From: Planococcus soli
GTDB lineage: Bacteria; Bacillota; Bacilli; Bacillales_A; Planococcaceae
Length of the DNA stretch: 64,000 bases
Assembly (NCBI RefSeq): GCF_016881065.1
Contig: NZ_WXYN01000020.1
Location: 5,270-69,269 of the forward strand
Direction: 5' to 3'
The stretch's first letter is position 1; the number at the start of each line of letters is the position of its first letter. Both the position numbers and the translations under genes were made by a program. The notes under the pieces are model-generated. The model did not search any database. It saw only the letters and a program-made list of their open reading frames with translations, and was not told the origin of the DNA. Shown in pieces: positions 53,636 to 62,320 of the stretch.

Positions 53636-53669
53636 GCTCTTCCTGTGATAGCTGCGGGAAGAGTTTTTT
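53636..53669 (+). terminator. Terminator after the crcB pair
   Basis: Stem GCTCTTCC with GGGAAGAG followed by T-run. Confidence 0.8.
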
Positions 53670-53717
53670 CGTGCATGGGGATAAACTCTTTTGAGCGACT
53701 GCAAACTGAAAACAAAC

Positions 53718-53765
53718 AAAAACTCAGCCGCTTTTCGCAGATTCACGAAAAGCGGCTGAGTTTAT
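53718..53765 (-). terminator. Terminator of SulP-uspA
   Basis: Perfect 18-bp stem AAACTCAGCCGCTTTTCG with CGAAAAGCGGCTGAGTTT next to the uspA stop codon. Confidence 0.88.
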
Positions 53766-54181
53766 TTGACGATGATGACAGGGGCTTGAACACGTTTGGC
53801 CACTTTATGGCTGACGCTGCCAAGCACCATTTCCTGCAGCGCGTTCAGTCCGCGGCTGCCGATCAAGACGACATCATAGCCGGTTTCATTGGCGTGCTTA
53901 ACGATGGTCGGTCCAGGAACGCCGTGCAGCGTTTTGGTTTCAAAATCAACGCCCGCAGAACGAAAGATTTCTTCGAGCGGGACTAGATGCTTGCGGCGTT
54001 CAAAGTGAACTTCGTCGCTGCTTTGGCTGTGAAGAATTTCAGTTCGGGCTTTTTCGTAATCGATGACATACAGCAAAGTAACGAAAGCCTGTGGATTGGC
54101 TTTGGCCATGCGGACTGCTTCGTGAGCAGCTCTTTTTGAATGATCGGAGCCGTCGGCCGCTACTAATATTTTCTCGTACAT
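53762..54181 (-). CDS. Universal stress protein UspA
   Basis: A 139-residue Usp protein: KILVAADGSDHSKRAAHEAVRMA at the start and the ATP-binding loop GSRGLNALQEMVLGSVSHKVAKRV. Binds ATP and helps in stress survival; direct target unknown. Twelve bp downstream of the SulP gene, so in one transcript, as is common for SulP-Usp pairs. Confidence 0.92.
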   Translation of the reverse strand: MYEKILVAADGSDHSKRAAHEAVRMAKANPQAFVTLLYVIDYEKARTEILHSQSSDEVHFERRKHLVPLEEIFRSAGVDFETKTLHGVPGPTIVKHANETGYDVVLIGSRGLNALQEMVLGSVSHKVAKRVQAPVIIVK

Positions 54182-54193
54182 GGAGCAACCCCC

Positions 54194-55660
54194 TTAGTGT
54201 GTGCTCTTGCCTGCCTGGCCGTAAGTCGCTAATTTATCCACGAGTTTCTGGCTGGAGGCATTCAAACCGACAATTTCAACAGTTTGTCCCTGTGCTTGCA
54301 GTTTGTTCATGACCCGGTCGATTGCCCCGACGCCTGAATCGTCCCAGACAGTCGCATCTGAAAAATCCAGAACGATCCCTTCGGAAGCTTCGACTTTATC
54401 GAATGCGGAAACAAAGTCCTGGGAAGAAGCGAAAAACAATTGTCCGTGTATCGTATATCTATTCGACGTATTGCTTTCCAATCCTTCTTTGCGGACGTCG
54501 ACTTTGGAGATTTTGGCTGCAAACAGCAAAGCACTTAAAATAACGCCGGCAAATACGCCCTTGGATAAGTCATGCGTGTATACGACAACGACAACAGTCA
54601 ACAGCATCACGATGGCATCCGCTTTCGGCGCAGTTGCCAAATACTTGAACGACCCCCAATCAAAAGTGCCGATACAAACCATGACCATGATGCCCGCCAA
54701 AACCGGCATCGGGATTTGGACGACCCAATTGCCAAGGACAATGATCAGGAACATCAGGAAAGCGCCGGCCGTAAAAGTGGACAGACGACCGCGGCCGCCG
54801 GACCGGACATTGATGCCGGACTGGCCAATCATGGCACAGCCTGCCATACCCCCGAAAAATCCGGTGATAACATTGGCAATCCCTTGTCCGCGTGCTTCCT
54901 GATTTTTATCCGAATCGGTTTCTGTTGCATCATCCAGAATGGATGCGGTCAACAAAGATTCAAGCAAACCGATGATGGATAAAGCCAGGGCAGTGGGGAA
55001 GATGATTTGCAGGGTTTCAAAGTTGAATGGCACATTTGGAATAAAGAAACTTGGTAAAGTTTGCGAGATGGTACCGAGACTGCCGACATTCTGCATATCG
55101 ATGCCGCTGTACATGACAATTCCTGTCAATACGAGAATCGCAATCAGAGGAGCCGGAATGGCTGTGAAAAAGCGCGGCAGGATGTAAACAATCGCCAACG
55201 TGATTCCAACAAAAACGTAAGTAATGGCATTGACTCCGAAAATGAACGGCACTTGTGCCATGAAAATCAGGATCGCGAGTGAATTGACAAAGCCGATCAT
55301 TACAGCGCGTGGAACGAATTTCATAAAGCGTGCTATTTTCAATACGCCGAAAATCAATTGCAGAACCCCGGTCAGGATCGTAGCTGCCAGTAAATAATCC
55401 AGTCCGTGGTCGCGAACCAGCAGGACCATCGCCAGTGCCATGGCGCCTGTCGCGGCAGAAATCATGGCAGGGCGTCCGCCGACAAAGGAAATGATGACGG
55501 CGATGGAAAACGAAGCGTACAGGCCGACCATCGGATCGACTCCTGCAATGATGGAGAAAGCGATTGCTTCCGGGATAAGCGCAAGTGCAACAACAATTCC
55601 GGCCAGAATGTCTCCGCGAATATTGCCGAACCATTGCTCTTTATAAGATAAGGTATTCAA
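54194..55660 (-). CDS. SulP family anion transporter with STAS domain
   Basis: A 488-residue SLC26/SulP transporter: about 10-12 hydrophobic segments up to residue 385, with [31 protein letters not shown], then a cytoplasmic STAS domain ([21 protein letters not shown]). Likely moves sulfate or bicarbonate by symport; the exact anion is not clear. The start codon is TTG at 55660, after AGAAGGAAGTGG. Cotranscribed with uspA. Confidence 0.9.
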   Translation of the reverse strand: MNTLSYKEQWFGNIRGDILAGIVVALALIPEAIAFSIIAGVDPMVGLYASFSIAVIISFVGGRPAMISAATGAMALAMVLLVRDHGLDYLLAATILTGVLQLIFGVLKIARFMKFVPRAVMIGFVNSLAILIFMAQVPFIFGVNAITYVFVGITLAIVYILPRFFTAIPAPLIAILVLTGIVMYSGIDMQNVGSLGTISQTLPSFFIPNVPFNFETLQIIFPTALALSIIGLLESLLTASILDDATETDSDKNQEARGQGIANVITGFFGGMAGCAMIGQSGINVRSGGRGRLSTFTAGAFLMFLIIVLGNWVVQIPMPVLAGIMVMVCIGTFDWGSFKYLATAPKADAIVMLLTVVVVVYTHDLSKGVFAGVILSALLFAAKISKVDVRKEGLESNTSNRYTIHGQLFFASSQDFVSAFDKVEASEGIVLDFSDATVWDDSGVGAIDRVMNKLQAQGQTVEIVGLNASSQKLVDKLATYGQAGKSTH

Positions 55661-55809
55661 AAATGTCCACTTCCTTCTATATTAATTGAGTCGATTATTT
55701 AATGGTTGGCACACCATGAAAAGATCCTTCTTTCCGGTTCGACAAAAATTTTCCGGGCAATAACTTTAAAACTGTATCACCTTTTTAAAACGAAGTAAAT
55801 AAAGCTCAT

Positions 55810-55877
55810 TCAAATGTGCGTTTGACTGTAGTGGGGTGAGCGGTTATACTGAGGAAAACAATCAAATATCCATTTGA
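55810..55877 (+). promoter_or_regulatory. cadC-cadA promoter with two CadC-type operators
   Basis: Promoter TTGACT (55822-55827), 17-bp spacer, TATACT (55845-55850). Operator 1, TCAAA-N6-TTTGA (55810-55825), overlaps the -35. Operator 2, TCAAATATCCATTTGA (55862-55877), lies after the start site and continues AATGAA like the S. aureus cad operator. Metal-released repression expected. Confidence 0.85.
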
Positions 55878-55894
55878 ATGAAAGAGGTGACGGC

Positions 55895-56251
55895 ATGAGA
55901 GAAGTATGTGAAGTGACGAAAGTTCATCCAGAAGCGGTCGAGCGTGTCCAAAAACACATGACCGATTTAGGGGATGTAGCAAGTTTATTCAAAGCGCTGG
56001 CAGATGAAACGCGCTTGAACATTGCGTATGCCTTAACGATAGAAGAAGAAATGTGTGTTTGCGATATCGCTGCGGTTATCGGGTCCTCTACAGCTACAGC
56101 CTCGCATCATTTGCGCTACTTGCGTGAACGGGCACTGGCAAAATCCGAGCGCAAAGGAAAACAGATTTACTACTCACTGTCGGACGACCACGTTCGCCAA
56201 CTGGTGACCATCGCCCATGAACACACGAAAGAAGGTGTGGAAAATGGTTAA
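55895..56251 (+). CDS. cadC: ArsR/SmtB repressor CadC
   Basis: A 118-residue winged-helix repressor. Metal site Cys residues: Cys5 in MREVCEV and the pair Cys54/Cys56 in MCVCDIA, as in Cd/Pb/Zn-sensing CadC. Recognition helix near SSTATASHHLRYLRE. ATG at 55895 follows AGAGGTGA; seven codons further upstream lie inside the operator. It overlaps cadA by eight bases. Confidence 0.93.
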   Translation: MREVCEVTKVHPEAVERVQKHMTDLGDVASLFKALADETRLNIAYALTIEEEMCVCDIAAVIGSSTATASHHLRYLRERALAKSERKGKQIYYSLSDDHVRQLVTIAHEHTKEGVENG

Positions 56252-58313
56252 AACCTATCGTCTTGAAAATTTATCGTGTACCAGCTGTGCGGCCAAGTTT
56301 GAAAAAAATGTCCGAGATTTGCCTGATATCAAAAACGTCAATTTGAATTTTGGAGCATCCAAACTGACCATCGACGGGAATGTGACGATTGAAGCGCTGG
56401 AAAAAGCAGGAGCTTTTGACCACATCCGTGTTTATCCGGAAAAAGAAAAAGTACCGCATGTTCCTTTTTATAAGCGTCGCCAGACCATAGAAACCGCTTT
56501 TTCGTTATTGCTGCTGATAGCGGGGATTATCGTTTCGTTCCAGATGGGCGAAACGCATCCATGGTCCATCGCGCTGTTTGGCGGTTCCATGGCAATCGGC
56601 GGTTACCATATGTTCTGGACGGGGCTGAAAAACCTCAGCACATTCCAGTTTGATATGAAGACATTGATGACGATTGCGATTATTGGTGCGGTCATTATCG
56701 GGGAGTGGCGTGAAGGCGCTGTTGTGGTGTTCCTCTTCGCTGTCAGTGAAGCATTGGAATCCTTTTCGATGAACAAAGCGCGCCAGTCAATCCGCAGCCT
56801 GATGGATTTGGCTCCGGCACGTGCGCTCATTCAGCGCAGTGGTGAATTGATCGAAATGGATACCGAAGACATCCGCATCGGAGACATTTTGATCGTCAAA
56901 CCCGGACAGAAAATTGCGATGGACGGTATGGTCCTTCGCGGGCAATCTTCGGTCAACCAGGCAGCCATTACCGGAGAGTCGCTTCCTGCGGCCAAAACGG
57001 CAGGTGATGAAGTTTTCGCCGGTACGATGAATGAAGAAGGTGCACTAGAAGTCACAGTTACCAAACGTGTCGAAGATACCACCATCGCGAAGATTATTCA
57101 TTTGGTGGAAGAAGCGCAGGCTGAAAAAGCGCCGACTCAGAAGTTTATTGATCAGTTTGCCAAATACTATACACCGGTAATTATCGCCATCGCCTTTCTC
57201 GTTGCGTTGATCCCAGGATTTGTGACCGGCAACTGGGAGCTATGGGTTTACCAGGGCTTGGCCGTACTTGTTGTGGGGTGTCCATGTGCGCTGGTTGTTT
57301 CAACGCCGGTTGCGATTGTAACGGCGATCGGCAATGCTGCGCGTCAGGGCGTGCTCATTAAAGGCGGCGTTCACTTGGAAGAAACGGGACGGATCAATGC
57401 TGTCGCTTTCGACAAAACGGGAACATTGACCAAAGGCTATCCGGAAGTGACAGACGTGCTCACGCAAGGCACAATCACCAATGAAGAACTTTTGAAGCTG
57501 GCGGCATCCGTAGAAGCGATGTCGCAGCATCCCTTGGCAAAAGCCATTTCACAAGCGGCAGCGGGCGTCTATGCTTCCGAAGGTTTTAATTCGGTGACAG
57601 GCAAAGGCGCTTATGCACTAGTTAATGGAGAAACGGTTTATGTCGGCAGTTTGGATTGGGCAGAAGAAAAGGGCTTACGCATTCCGGAAAAAGCGCGTAA
57701 ACTGCAAGAGAGCGGAAAGTCCGTTACCGCCGTATTTTCAGAAATTGCGCTGCTTGGAACGATTGCAGTTGCAGATGCCATCCGAACGGAAAGTCCTCTA
57801 ATCATCAAAAAGTTGAAAGCAATGGGAATCGGTCAGACGATCATGCTGACAGGCGATCATCCGGCAACAGCAAGAGCGATTGCCGCTGAAATTGGTGTGA
57901 CAGATGTTCGGGCGGGATTGATGCCGGAAGACAAGCTAACTGCAATTAAAGAGCTGAAAAAACAATACGGCCGTGTTGCGATGGTCGGTGACGGCATTAA
58001 CGATGCACCCGCACTGGCTGCATCAAACATCGGCATTGCAATGGGCGGGGCAGGGACAGATGCAGCACTGGAAACGGCAGATATTGCCTTGATGGCCGAC
58101 GATTTGGAGAAACTTCCGTATACGATTCGACTCAGCCGAAAGACATTGCGTATAATAAAAGAAAATATCGTCTTTGCATTAGGGCTCAAGATCATTGCAT
58201 TGCTTTTGATTATCCCAGGCTGGCTGACACTGTGGATTGCGATTTTCGCAGATATGGGTGCCACGCTCCTGGTGATCTTGAATGCATTGCGTCTTGTGAA
58301 AGTTCAGAAGTGA
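56244..58313 (+). CDS. cadA: Cadmium/zinc/lead P1B-type ATPase CadA
   Basis: A 689-residue efflux ATPase. The N-terminal HMA domain has Cys12-Thr-Ser-Cys15; the TM metal motif is Cys346-Pro-Cys348; phosphorylation Asp390 in DKTGTLTKG; hinge GDGINDAPALAASNIGIAMG. It pumps Cd2+, Zn2+ and Pb2+ out using ATP. Start at 56244 after AAGGTG; translationally coupled to cadC. Confidence 0.94.
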   Translation: MVKTYRLENLSCTSCAAKFEKNVRDLPDIKNVNLNFGASKLTIDGNVTIEALEKAGAFDHIRVYPEKEKVPHVPFYKRRQTIETAFSLLLLIAGIIVSFQMGETHPWSIALFGGSMAIGGYHMFWTGLKNLSTFQFDMKTLMTIAIIGAVIIGEWREGAVVVFLFAVSEALESFSMNKARQSIRSLMDLAPARALIQRSGELIEMDTEDIRIGDILIVKPGQKIAMDGMVLRGQSSVNQAAITGESLPAAKTAGDEVFAGTMNEEGALEVTVTKRVEDTTIAKIIHLVEEAQAEKAPTQKFIDQFAKYYTPVIIAIAFLVALIPGFVTGNWELWVYQGLAVLVVGCPCALVVSTPVAIVTAIGNAARQGVLIKGGVHLEETGRINAVAFDKTGTLTKGYPEVTDVLTQGTITNEELLKLAASVEAMSQHPLAKAISQAAAGVYASEGFNSVTGKGAYALVNGETVYVGSLDWAEEKGLRIPEKARKLQESGKSVTAVFSEIALLGTIAVADAIRTESPLIIKKLKAMGIGQTIMLTGDHPATARAIAAEIGVTDVRAGLMPEDKLTAIKELKKQYGRVAMVGDGINDAPALAASNIGIAMGGAGTDAALETADIALMADDLEKLPYTIRLSRKTLRIIKENIVFALGLKIIALLLIIPGWLTLWIAIFADMGATLLVILNALRLVKVQK

Positions 58314-58331
58314 GGTACGTTTGGGGGTTTT

Positions 58332-59453
58332 GTGTTGAAGTTAACAGAATGGACGATGGAAGAGCAGGAACAGCTGATTCATTTTATGACAACAAATTCA
58401 TGGCCTTTTCACGGGCATGAACATCCAGTTCGGGCTTTAATCGAAAAAACGATTGAAGAAGGCGGCTATAAGTCGGATCAGGTGACGACGTTCTGGATTG
58501 AAAATGAAGAAAACCAGCAGATTGGCTTGGTGAAAATTTTTGATTTGCAGGACGATATTCCGCTTTTTGATTTGCGGATAGCGGATCCATACCGCAGCAA
58601 AGGCTATGGTCCGAAAGCGTTGAAATTGGTCGCTGATTTCGTCTTTTCAATGCCAGAGAAGAAAATCCGTCTGGAAGGCAACACGCGGCACGATAATTTT
58701 GCAATGCGCAAAGCTTTTGAACGGACCGGTTTTGTCAAAGAGGCGCATCTTCGCCAAGCCTGGTTTTCTCCAAGGGAAAACCGCTATTACGATGCGGTGA
58801 CATACGGCATGACACGTGAAGACTGGCAGGCAGGCATCACAACGCCGGTGCTGTGGGACGATGCCATAATAGAATCAAAAGAGCCGCCGTTCAATCCGGT
58901 ATTGCTTGATTTTCCGGAACAATTCGAGTCGGAGCGCCTATTGATCCGTGCACCGAGAAGAGAAGATGCGCAAGCGAGCTACGAGGCAGTCATGCATTCA
59001 CTGGAAGCGTTCCGCCCGTGGCTGCCATTTGCGCAGCAAAAGCCTGACTTGTCGGAAACCGAAGTGACCTTAATCGAGGCAGAGGCCAATTTCAAACTGC
59101 GCAAGGATCTGCGCCTCCATTTCTTCCTGAAGGAAACCGGCCAGTTTATTGGTTCTACAGGACTTCACCGCATTGACTGGGAAGTGCGTAAATTCGAGAT
59201 TGGCTATTGGGTCGACAGCCGATTTGAAGGCAAGGGGTTTGTTACGGAAGCTGTGGAGCGCATCACGCGCTTTGCTTTTGAGGAGCTAGGAGCCAACCGC
59301 GTCGAAATCCGCTGCGACCCGGACAATGTCCGAAGCCGCGCCGTAGCTAACCGCCTGCATTTTGAGCTGGAAGGAATTTTGCGCAACGATGCGGTTTCCC
59401 GGGTAGGAAACAAGCTTCGGGATACTTGTGTTTATGCGAAAGTTAGACAATAA
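58332..59453 (+). CDS. Tandem GNAT acetyltransferase (two domains)
   Basis: A 373-residue protein made of two complete acetyltransferase modules. N-terminal GNAT, about 10-165, with ADPYRSKGYGPKALKLV; C-terminal RimJ/RimL-like GNAT, about 200-373, with VDSRFEGKGFVTEAVERI and NVRSRAVANRLHF. The linker is about 30 residues. Substrates unknown; the second resembles ribosomal-protein N-terminal acetyltransferases. GTG start at 58332 or TTG at 58335; GGGGG spacing fits TTG better. Confidence 0.82.
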   Translation: MLKLTEWTMEEQEQLIHFMTTNSWPFHGHEHPVRALIEKTIEEGGYKSDQVTTFWIENEENQQIGLVKIFDLQDDIPLFDLRIADPYRSKGYGPKALKLVADFVFSMPEKKIRLEGNTRHDNFAMRKAFERTGFVKEAHLRQAWFSPRENRYYDAVTYGMTREDWQAGITTPVLWDDAIIESKEPPFNPVLLDFPEQFESERLLIRAPRREDAQASYEAVMHSLEAFRPWLPFAQQKPDLSETEVTLIEAEANFKLRKDLRLHFFLKETGQFIGSTGLHRIDWEVRKFEIGYWVDSRFEGKGFVTEAVERITRFAFEELGANRVEIRCDPDNVRSRAVANRLHFELEGILRNDAVSRVGNKLRDTCVYAKVRQ

Positions 59454-59469
59454 AACCGGTTACTCGGTA

Positions 59470-59511
59470 AAGCAGGAGAGAAAATCATCGATTTCTTTCC
59501 TGCTTTTTTAT
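59470..59511 (+). terminator. Terminator after the double GNAT gene
   Basis: AAGCAGGA pairs with TCCTGCTT around an AT-rich inner stem; T-run follows. Confidence 0.7.
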
Positions 59512-59539
59512 ATTGGATTAATGAATTTAACGGCAAACA

Positions 59540-59588
59540 AAAAAGAGTCGCCCCAAAAGCCATTTATCATGGCTTTTGAGACAACCCT
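59540..59588 (-). terminator. Terminator of the lmo0937-like gene
   Basis: CAAAAGCCAT pairs with ATGGCTTTTG and the stem extends with mismatches; read on the minus strand it ends in a U-run (AAAAAAG on the plus strand). Confidence 0.75.
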
Positions 59589-59610
59589 TTATGTTTAATC
59601 GTTGCTATGG

Positions 59611-59766
59611 CTATACGCCTTTACGTCCAGTAACCAAATTGATAACTAAAACGATTGCTGCAATGATTAAAAGAATGTGTATTAGTCCGCCTGCTACGTC
59701 CAATAAGAATCCGACTAGCCATACTACAATAATAACCGCTAAAATAATCCAAAGAATGCGTCCCAT
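59611..59766 (-). CDS. lmo0937-family small membrane protein (DUF5670)
   Basis: A 51-residue protein starting MGRILWIILAVIIVVWLVGF and ending VINLVTGRKGV, with two hydrophobic helices separated by LLDVAGG. This matches the lmo0937/DUF5670 family of small membrane proteins in Gram-positives; function unknown, some members stress-induced. CAGGTGA is the binding site. It has its own terminator. Confidence 0.85.
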   Translation of the reverse strand: MGRILWIILAVIIVVWLVGFLLDVAGGLIHILLIIAAIVLVINLVTGRKGV

Positions 59767-59941
59767 GTTTTTCACCTGCCCTTTCAATAATAAGTAATTT
59801 GTATATAGTAAGATATACCCTAGCCTCGCTCACCTTAAACCTTTCTGAAAAAACGGACTGTTATGAGAGGGCACAAGCCCAGTTGTTTCAATGATGGCGG
59901 TATAGTAAACTGAACATAGCTACGTGAGGGAGGAAAGAATT

Positions 59942-60364
59942 TTGCCTACTCCAAGTATGGAAGACCATATTGAAATCATATACTCATTAATTGAGCAAAA
60001 AGGCTATGCGCGTGTATCGGATATCGCGGAAGCCTTATCGGTGTTGCCTTCTTCTGTCACCAAGATGGTCCAGAAGCTGGATAAAGACGGATACTTGATC
60101 TACGAACGCTATAGAGGCCTTGTACTGACGCCAAAAGGCCAAAAGCTGGGCAAAAGGTTGTTGCAGCGGCACGGCTTGCTTGAGCAATTTCTTCGGTTGA
60201 TCGGTGTGGAAGAAGAGCGGATCTACGTGGACGTTGAAGGAATCGAGCACCATTTGAGCTGGAATTCAATCGATCGGATTGCCGATCTGGTCCAATTGCT
60301 GGAAGAAAGCCCGGATTTCAGGGACAAGCTAGAACAGCTGAAAAAAGAAGGAAAAGACAGTTAA
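59942..60364 (+). CDS. mntR: Manganese-responsive regulator MntR (DtxR family)
   Basis: A 140-residue DtxR-type repressor. Winged helix in [32 protein letters not shown]; metal ligands Asp8 and Glu11 in MEDHIE, His in QRHGLLEQF, and Glu/His in [13 protein letters not shown], as in B. subtilis MntR. The TTG at 59942 aligns with the family start (PTPSMED) and follows GGGAGGAAAG; an in-frame GTG at 59924 overlaps that site. With Mn2+ it represses manganese uptake genes, none of which is in this window. Confidence 0.94.
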   Translation: MPTPSMEDHIEIIYSLIEQKGYARVSDIAEALSVLPSSVTKMVQKLDKDGYLIYERYRGLVLTPKGQKLGKRLLQRHGLLEQFLRLIGVEEERIYVDVEGIEHHLSWNSIDRIADLVQLLEESPDFRDKLEQLKKEGKDS

Positions 60365-60385
60365 CAAAAATAGGAGGAGAATATT

Positions 60386-61246
60386 ATGGCTTTACACCCA
60401 GGATTAAAAGCGACATTACAAGTAAAAGACCGTTCAACATCCCAATGGATCCTATCAGACGGTTCAGGCGATGAAGTAATGATGAACGCGTCAGAAATAG
60501 AAGAAGGACAGGAGATCGGGGAAGAGATTGAAGTTTTCCTATACCGCAACCGCCAAGGCGGCGTTTCGGCAACACCGATGATTCCACATATCCTGCCAAG
60601 TGAATACGGCTGGGCGAAGGTTTTGAAAGTTTCCGAACGTGAAGGCGCAGTAGTGGACATCGGCACGACGCGCGAAGTTTATTTGCTGCCTGCGGATCTT
60701 CCGCAAATCATGGAATTATGGCCGCAGCAAGGCGACCATATTTTCATGACGCTCCGTACCGATCGCCACGGCGATTTGTACGGACGCCTGGCAACAGAGG
60801 AAAAAGTTTTGGAATTGATGCAGCCGGCACCGGAAACAGCCTTTAACCAAAACCTGCAGGCACGAGCTTACCGCTTGCTGCCGGTTGGTACCTTCATGCT
60901 GTCAGTGCCTGAAATGTATAGAATTTTCGTACATGAAACAGAGCGGGAAGAAGAGCCGCGTCTCGGTGAAGAAAAAACGGTCCGCATCATCGATGTCAAA
61001 GACGATGGCACGCTAAACGGTTCTTTGCTTCCAAGAAAACAGGAACGATTGTCAGATGACGCGGATGAAATCATGCGTTATCTCGAAGAATCGGGCGGTA
61101 AAATGCCGTTTACCGATAAATCTTCCCCGGACGAAATCCTTGAAATTTTCGGCATGAGCAAAGCGGCTTTCAAGCGCGCACTCGGCAAACTATATAAGAA
61201 CCGCCAGATCATCCAAGAAGAAGGCTGGACCAAGTCTACGAAGTAA
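60386..61246 (+). CDS. cvfB: S1-domain RNA-binding virulence regulator CvfB (YitL)
   Basis: A 286-residue protein built of S1-like modules (first about 8-60, second 72-140 including EREGAVVDIGTTREVYLLP, third 150-215) and a C-terminal winged helix (SPDEILEIFGMSKAAFKRALG). Binds RNA; in Staphylococcus it affects virulence genes. The N-terminal region is degenerate. AGGAGGAG precedes the ATG, 21 bp after mntR, suggesting cotranscription. Confidence 0.92.
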   Translation: MALHPGLKATLQVKDRSTSQWILSDGSGDEVMMNASEIEEGQEIGEEIEVFLYRNRQGGVSATPMIPHILPSEYGWAKVLKVSEREGAVVDIGTTREVYLLPADLPQIMELWPQQGDHIFMTLRTDRHGDLYGRLATEEKVLELMQPAPETAFNQNLQARAYRLLPVGTFMLSVPEMYRIFVHETEREEEPRLGEEKTVRIIDVKDDGTLNGSLLPRKQERLSDDADEIMRYLEESGGKMPFTDKSSPDEILEIFGMSKAAFKRALGKLYKNRQIIQEEGWTKSTK

Positions 61247-61300
61247 AGGAACCTTTTCAAATTGATTTCGTATTAATTTGAAGGAAGGGGCAATTAAAAA

Positions 61301-62188
61301 ATGAAAAAATTACTCACTGTTATAGCATTACTGTTTACGCTGTCTGTCATGCTGCCATCGTACAGCTCGGCAAATGTCGGCATCAATGAAAAATTCGGTC
61401 TGCCAATCGTTGTTTATGGAGGCGATTTATCGGCCGAAGAAAAAACTTCTGTAGCTGAAAGCCTGGACGTTGCAGGAGAAGCCGACGTGGAAGAAATTGA
61501 AGTGACGGGCGAGGATCTGATCAACTATATTGAAGACGGGGATTCCCGTGCCAATATGTACTCATCCGCGAAAATTACCCGCAAAGATGAAGGCGCGGGC
61601 CTAGTCATTGAAATCGTCACTCCTGACAACATTACACAAGTTACATCTGAAATGTACGGCAATGCCATGCTGACTGCAGGTATCGAAAACGCTACTGTGG
61701 AAGTGGCTGCACCTAAAGCGGTAACTGGCCATTCAGCGCTCGTAGGGATCTACAAAGCCTACGAAGTGAATGGTGAAGAGCTGGACCCAGAGCGGACAGA
61801 CGTTGCAAATGACGAATTGACCGTGGCAACTGAACTGGCAGACGGCGGCGTAGAAGACGCTAAAGTCAGCGAACTGTTAACAGAAATCAAAAAGCAGATT
61901 GCTGAGCAAAATCCGGCAACCCGTGAAGAAGTGGAACAGATAGTTGAAGAGCAATTGAGCAATCTTCAAATCGAATTGAGCCCGGAAGACCGCCAATTAT
62001 TAGTGGATCTGATGGACCGCATTCGTCAACTTGATATCGATTTTTCACAATGGTCCACGCAACTGGAAGATTTGAGCAAGACCATTGAAGACAATATCAG
62101 TACTATCGTCAATGACGAAGGATTTTGGGAAAGCGTCAAAAATTTCTTTAGAAATATAGCTGATACAGTACGCGGCTGGATGAATTAA
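61301..62188 (+). CDS. ypuA: DUF1002 secreted protein YpuA
   Basis: A 295-residue protein with signal peptide (cleavage probably after SSA near residue 24), then the DUF1002 domain (LPIVVYGGDLSAEEKTSVAE, and TSEMYGNAMLTAGI, GHSALVGIYKAYE) and a C-terminal acidic coiled region. B. subtilis YpuA has the same layout and is cell-envelope associated; function unknown. AAGGAAGGGG upstream. Confidence 0.88.
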   Translation: MKKLLTVIALLFTLSVMLPSYSSANVGINEKFGLPIVVYGGDLSAEEKTSVAESLDVAGEADVEEIEVTGEDLINYIEDGDSRANMYSSAKITRKDEGAGLVIEIVTPDNITQVTSEMYGNAMLTAGIENATVEVAAPKAVTGHSALVGIYKAYEVNGEELDPERTDVANDELTVATELADGGVEDAKVSELLTEIKKQIAEQNPATREEVEQIVEEQLSNLQIELSPEDRQLLVDLMDRIRQLDIDFSQWSTQLEDLSKTIEDNISTIVNDEGFWESVKNFFRNIADTVRGWMN

Positions 62189-62192
62189 TGAG

Positions 62193-62232
62193 AGCAAGCA
62201 AACCCGGAACTTTAGGGTTTGCTTGCTTTTTT
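62193..62232 (+). terminator. Terminator after ypuA
   Basis: AGCAAGCAAACCC pairs with GGGTTTGCTTGCT, then T-run. Confidence 0.88.
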
Positions 62233-62248
62233 ACTGGAGTTTAATGGC

Positions 62249-62302
62249 TTGCGCACACGAAAAGACAGTGATAATATGGAATTAATATCTCGAATTCAAG
62301 AT
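62249..62302 (+). promoter_or_regulatory. mhqO promoter with MhqR box
   Basis: Promoter TTGCGC (62249-62254), 17-bp spacer, TAATAT (62272-62277). ATCTCGAATTCAAGAT at 62287-62302 lies directly at the start of transcription and matches the B. subtilis MhqR operator TATCTCGAATTCGAGATA with one change; flanks TAT/AAAT also agree. Confidence 0.85.
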
Positions 62303-62320
62303 AAATAGGAGGAAATAACA

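Noticed and set aside
54303-54902. 199-codon open frame on the plus strand
   Set aside because: It runs antisense to the well-supported SulP gene, has no plausible binding site and its composition is that of a shadow frame.
55874-55894. Seven-codon N-terminal extension of CadC
   Set aside because: The upstream ATG lies in operator 2 and the ribosome binding site AGAGGTGA fits the ATG at 55895.
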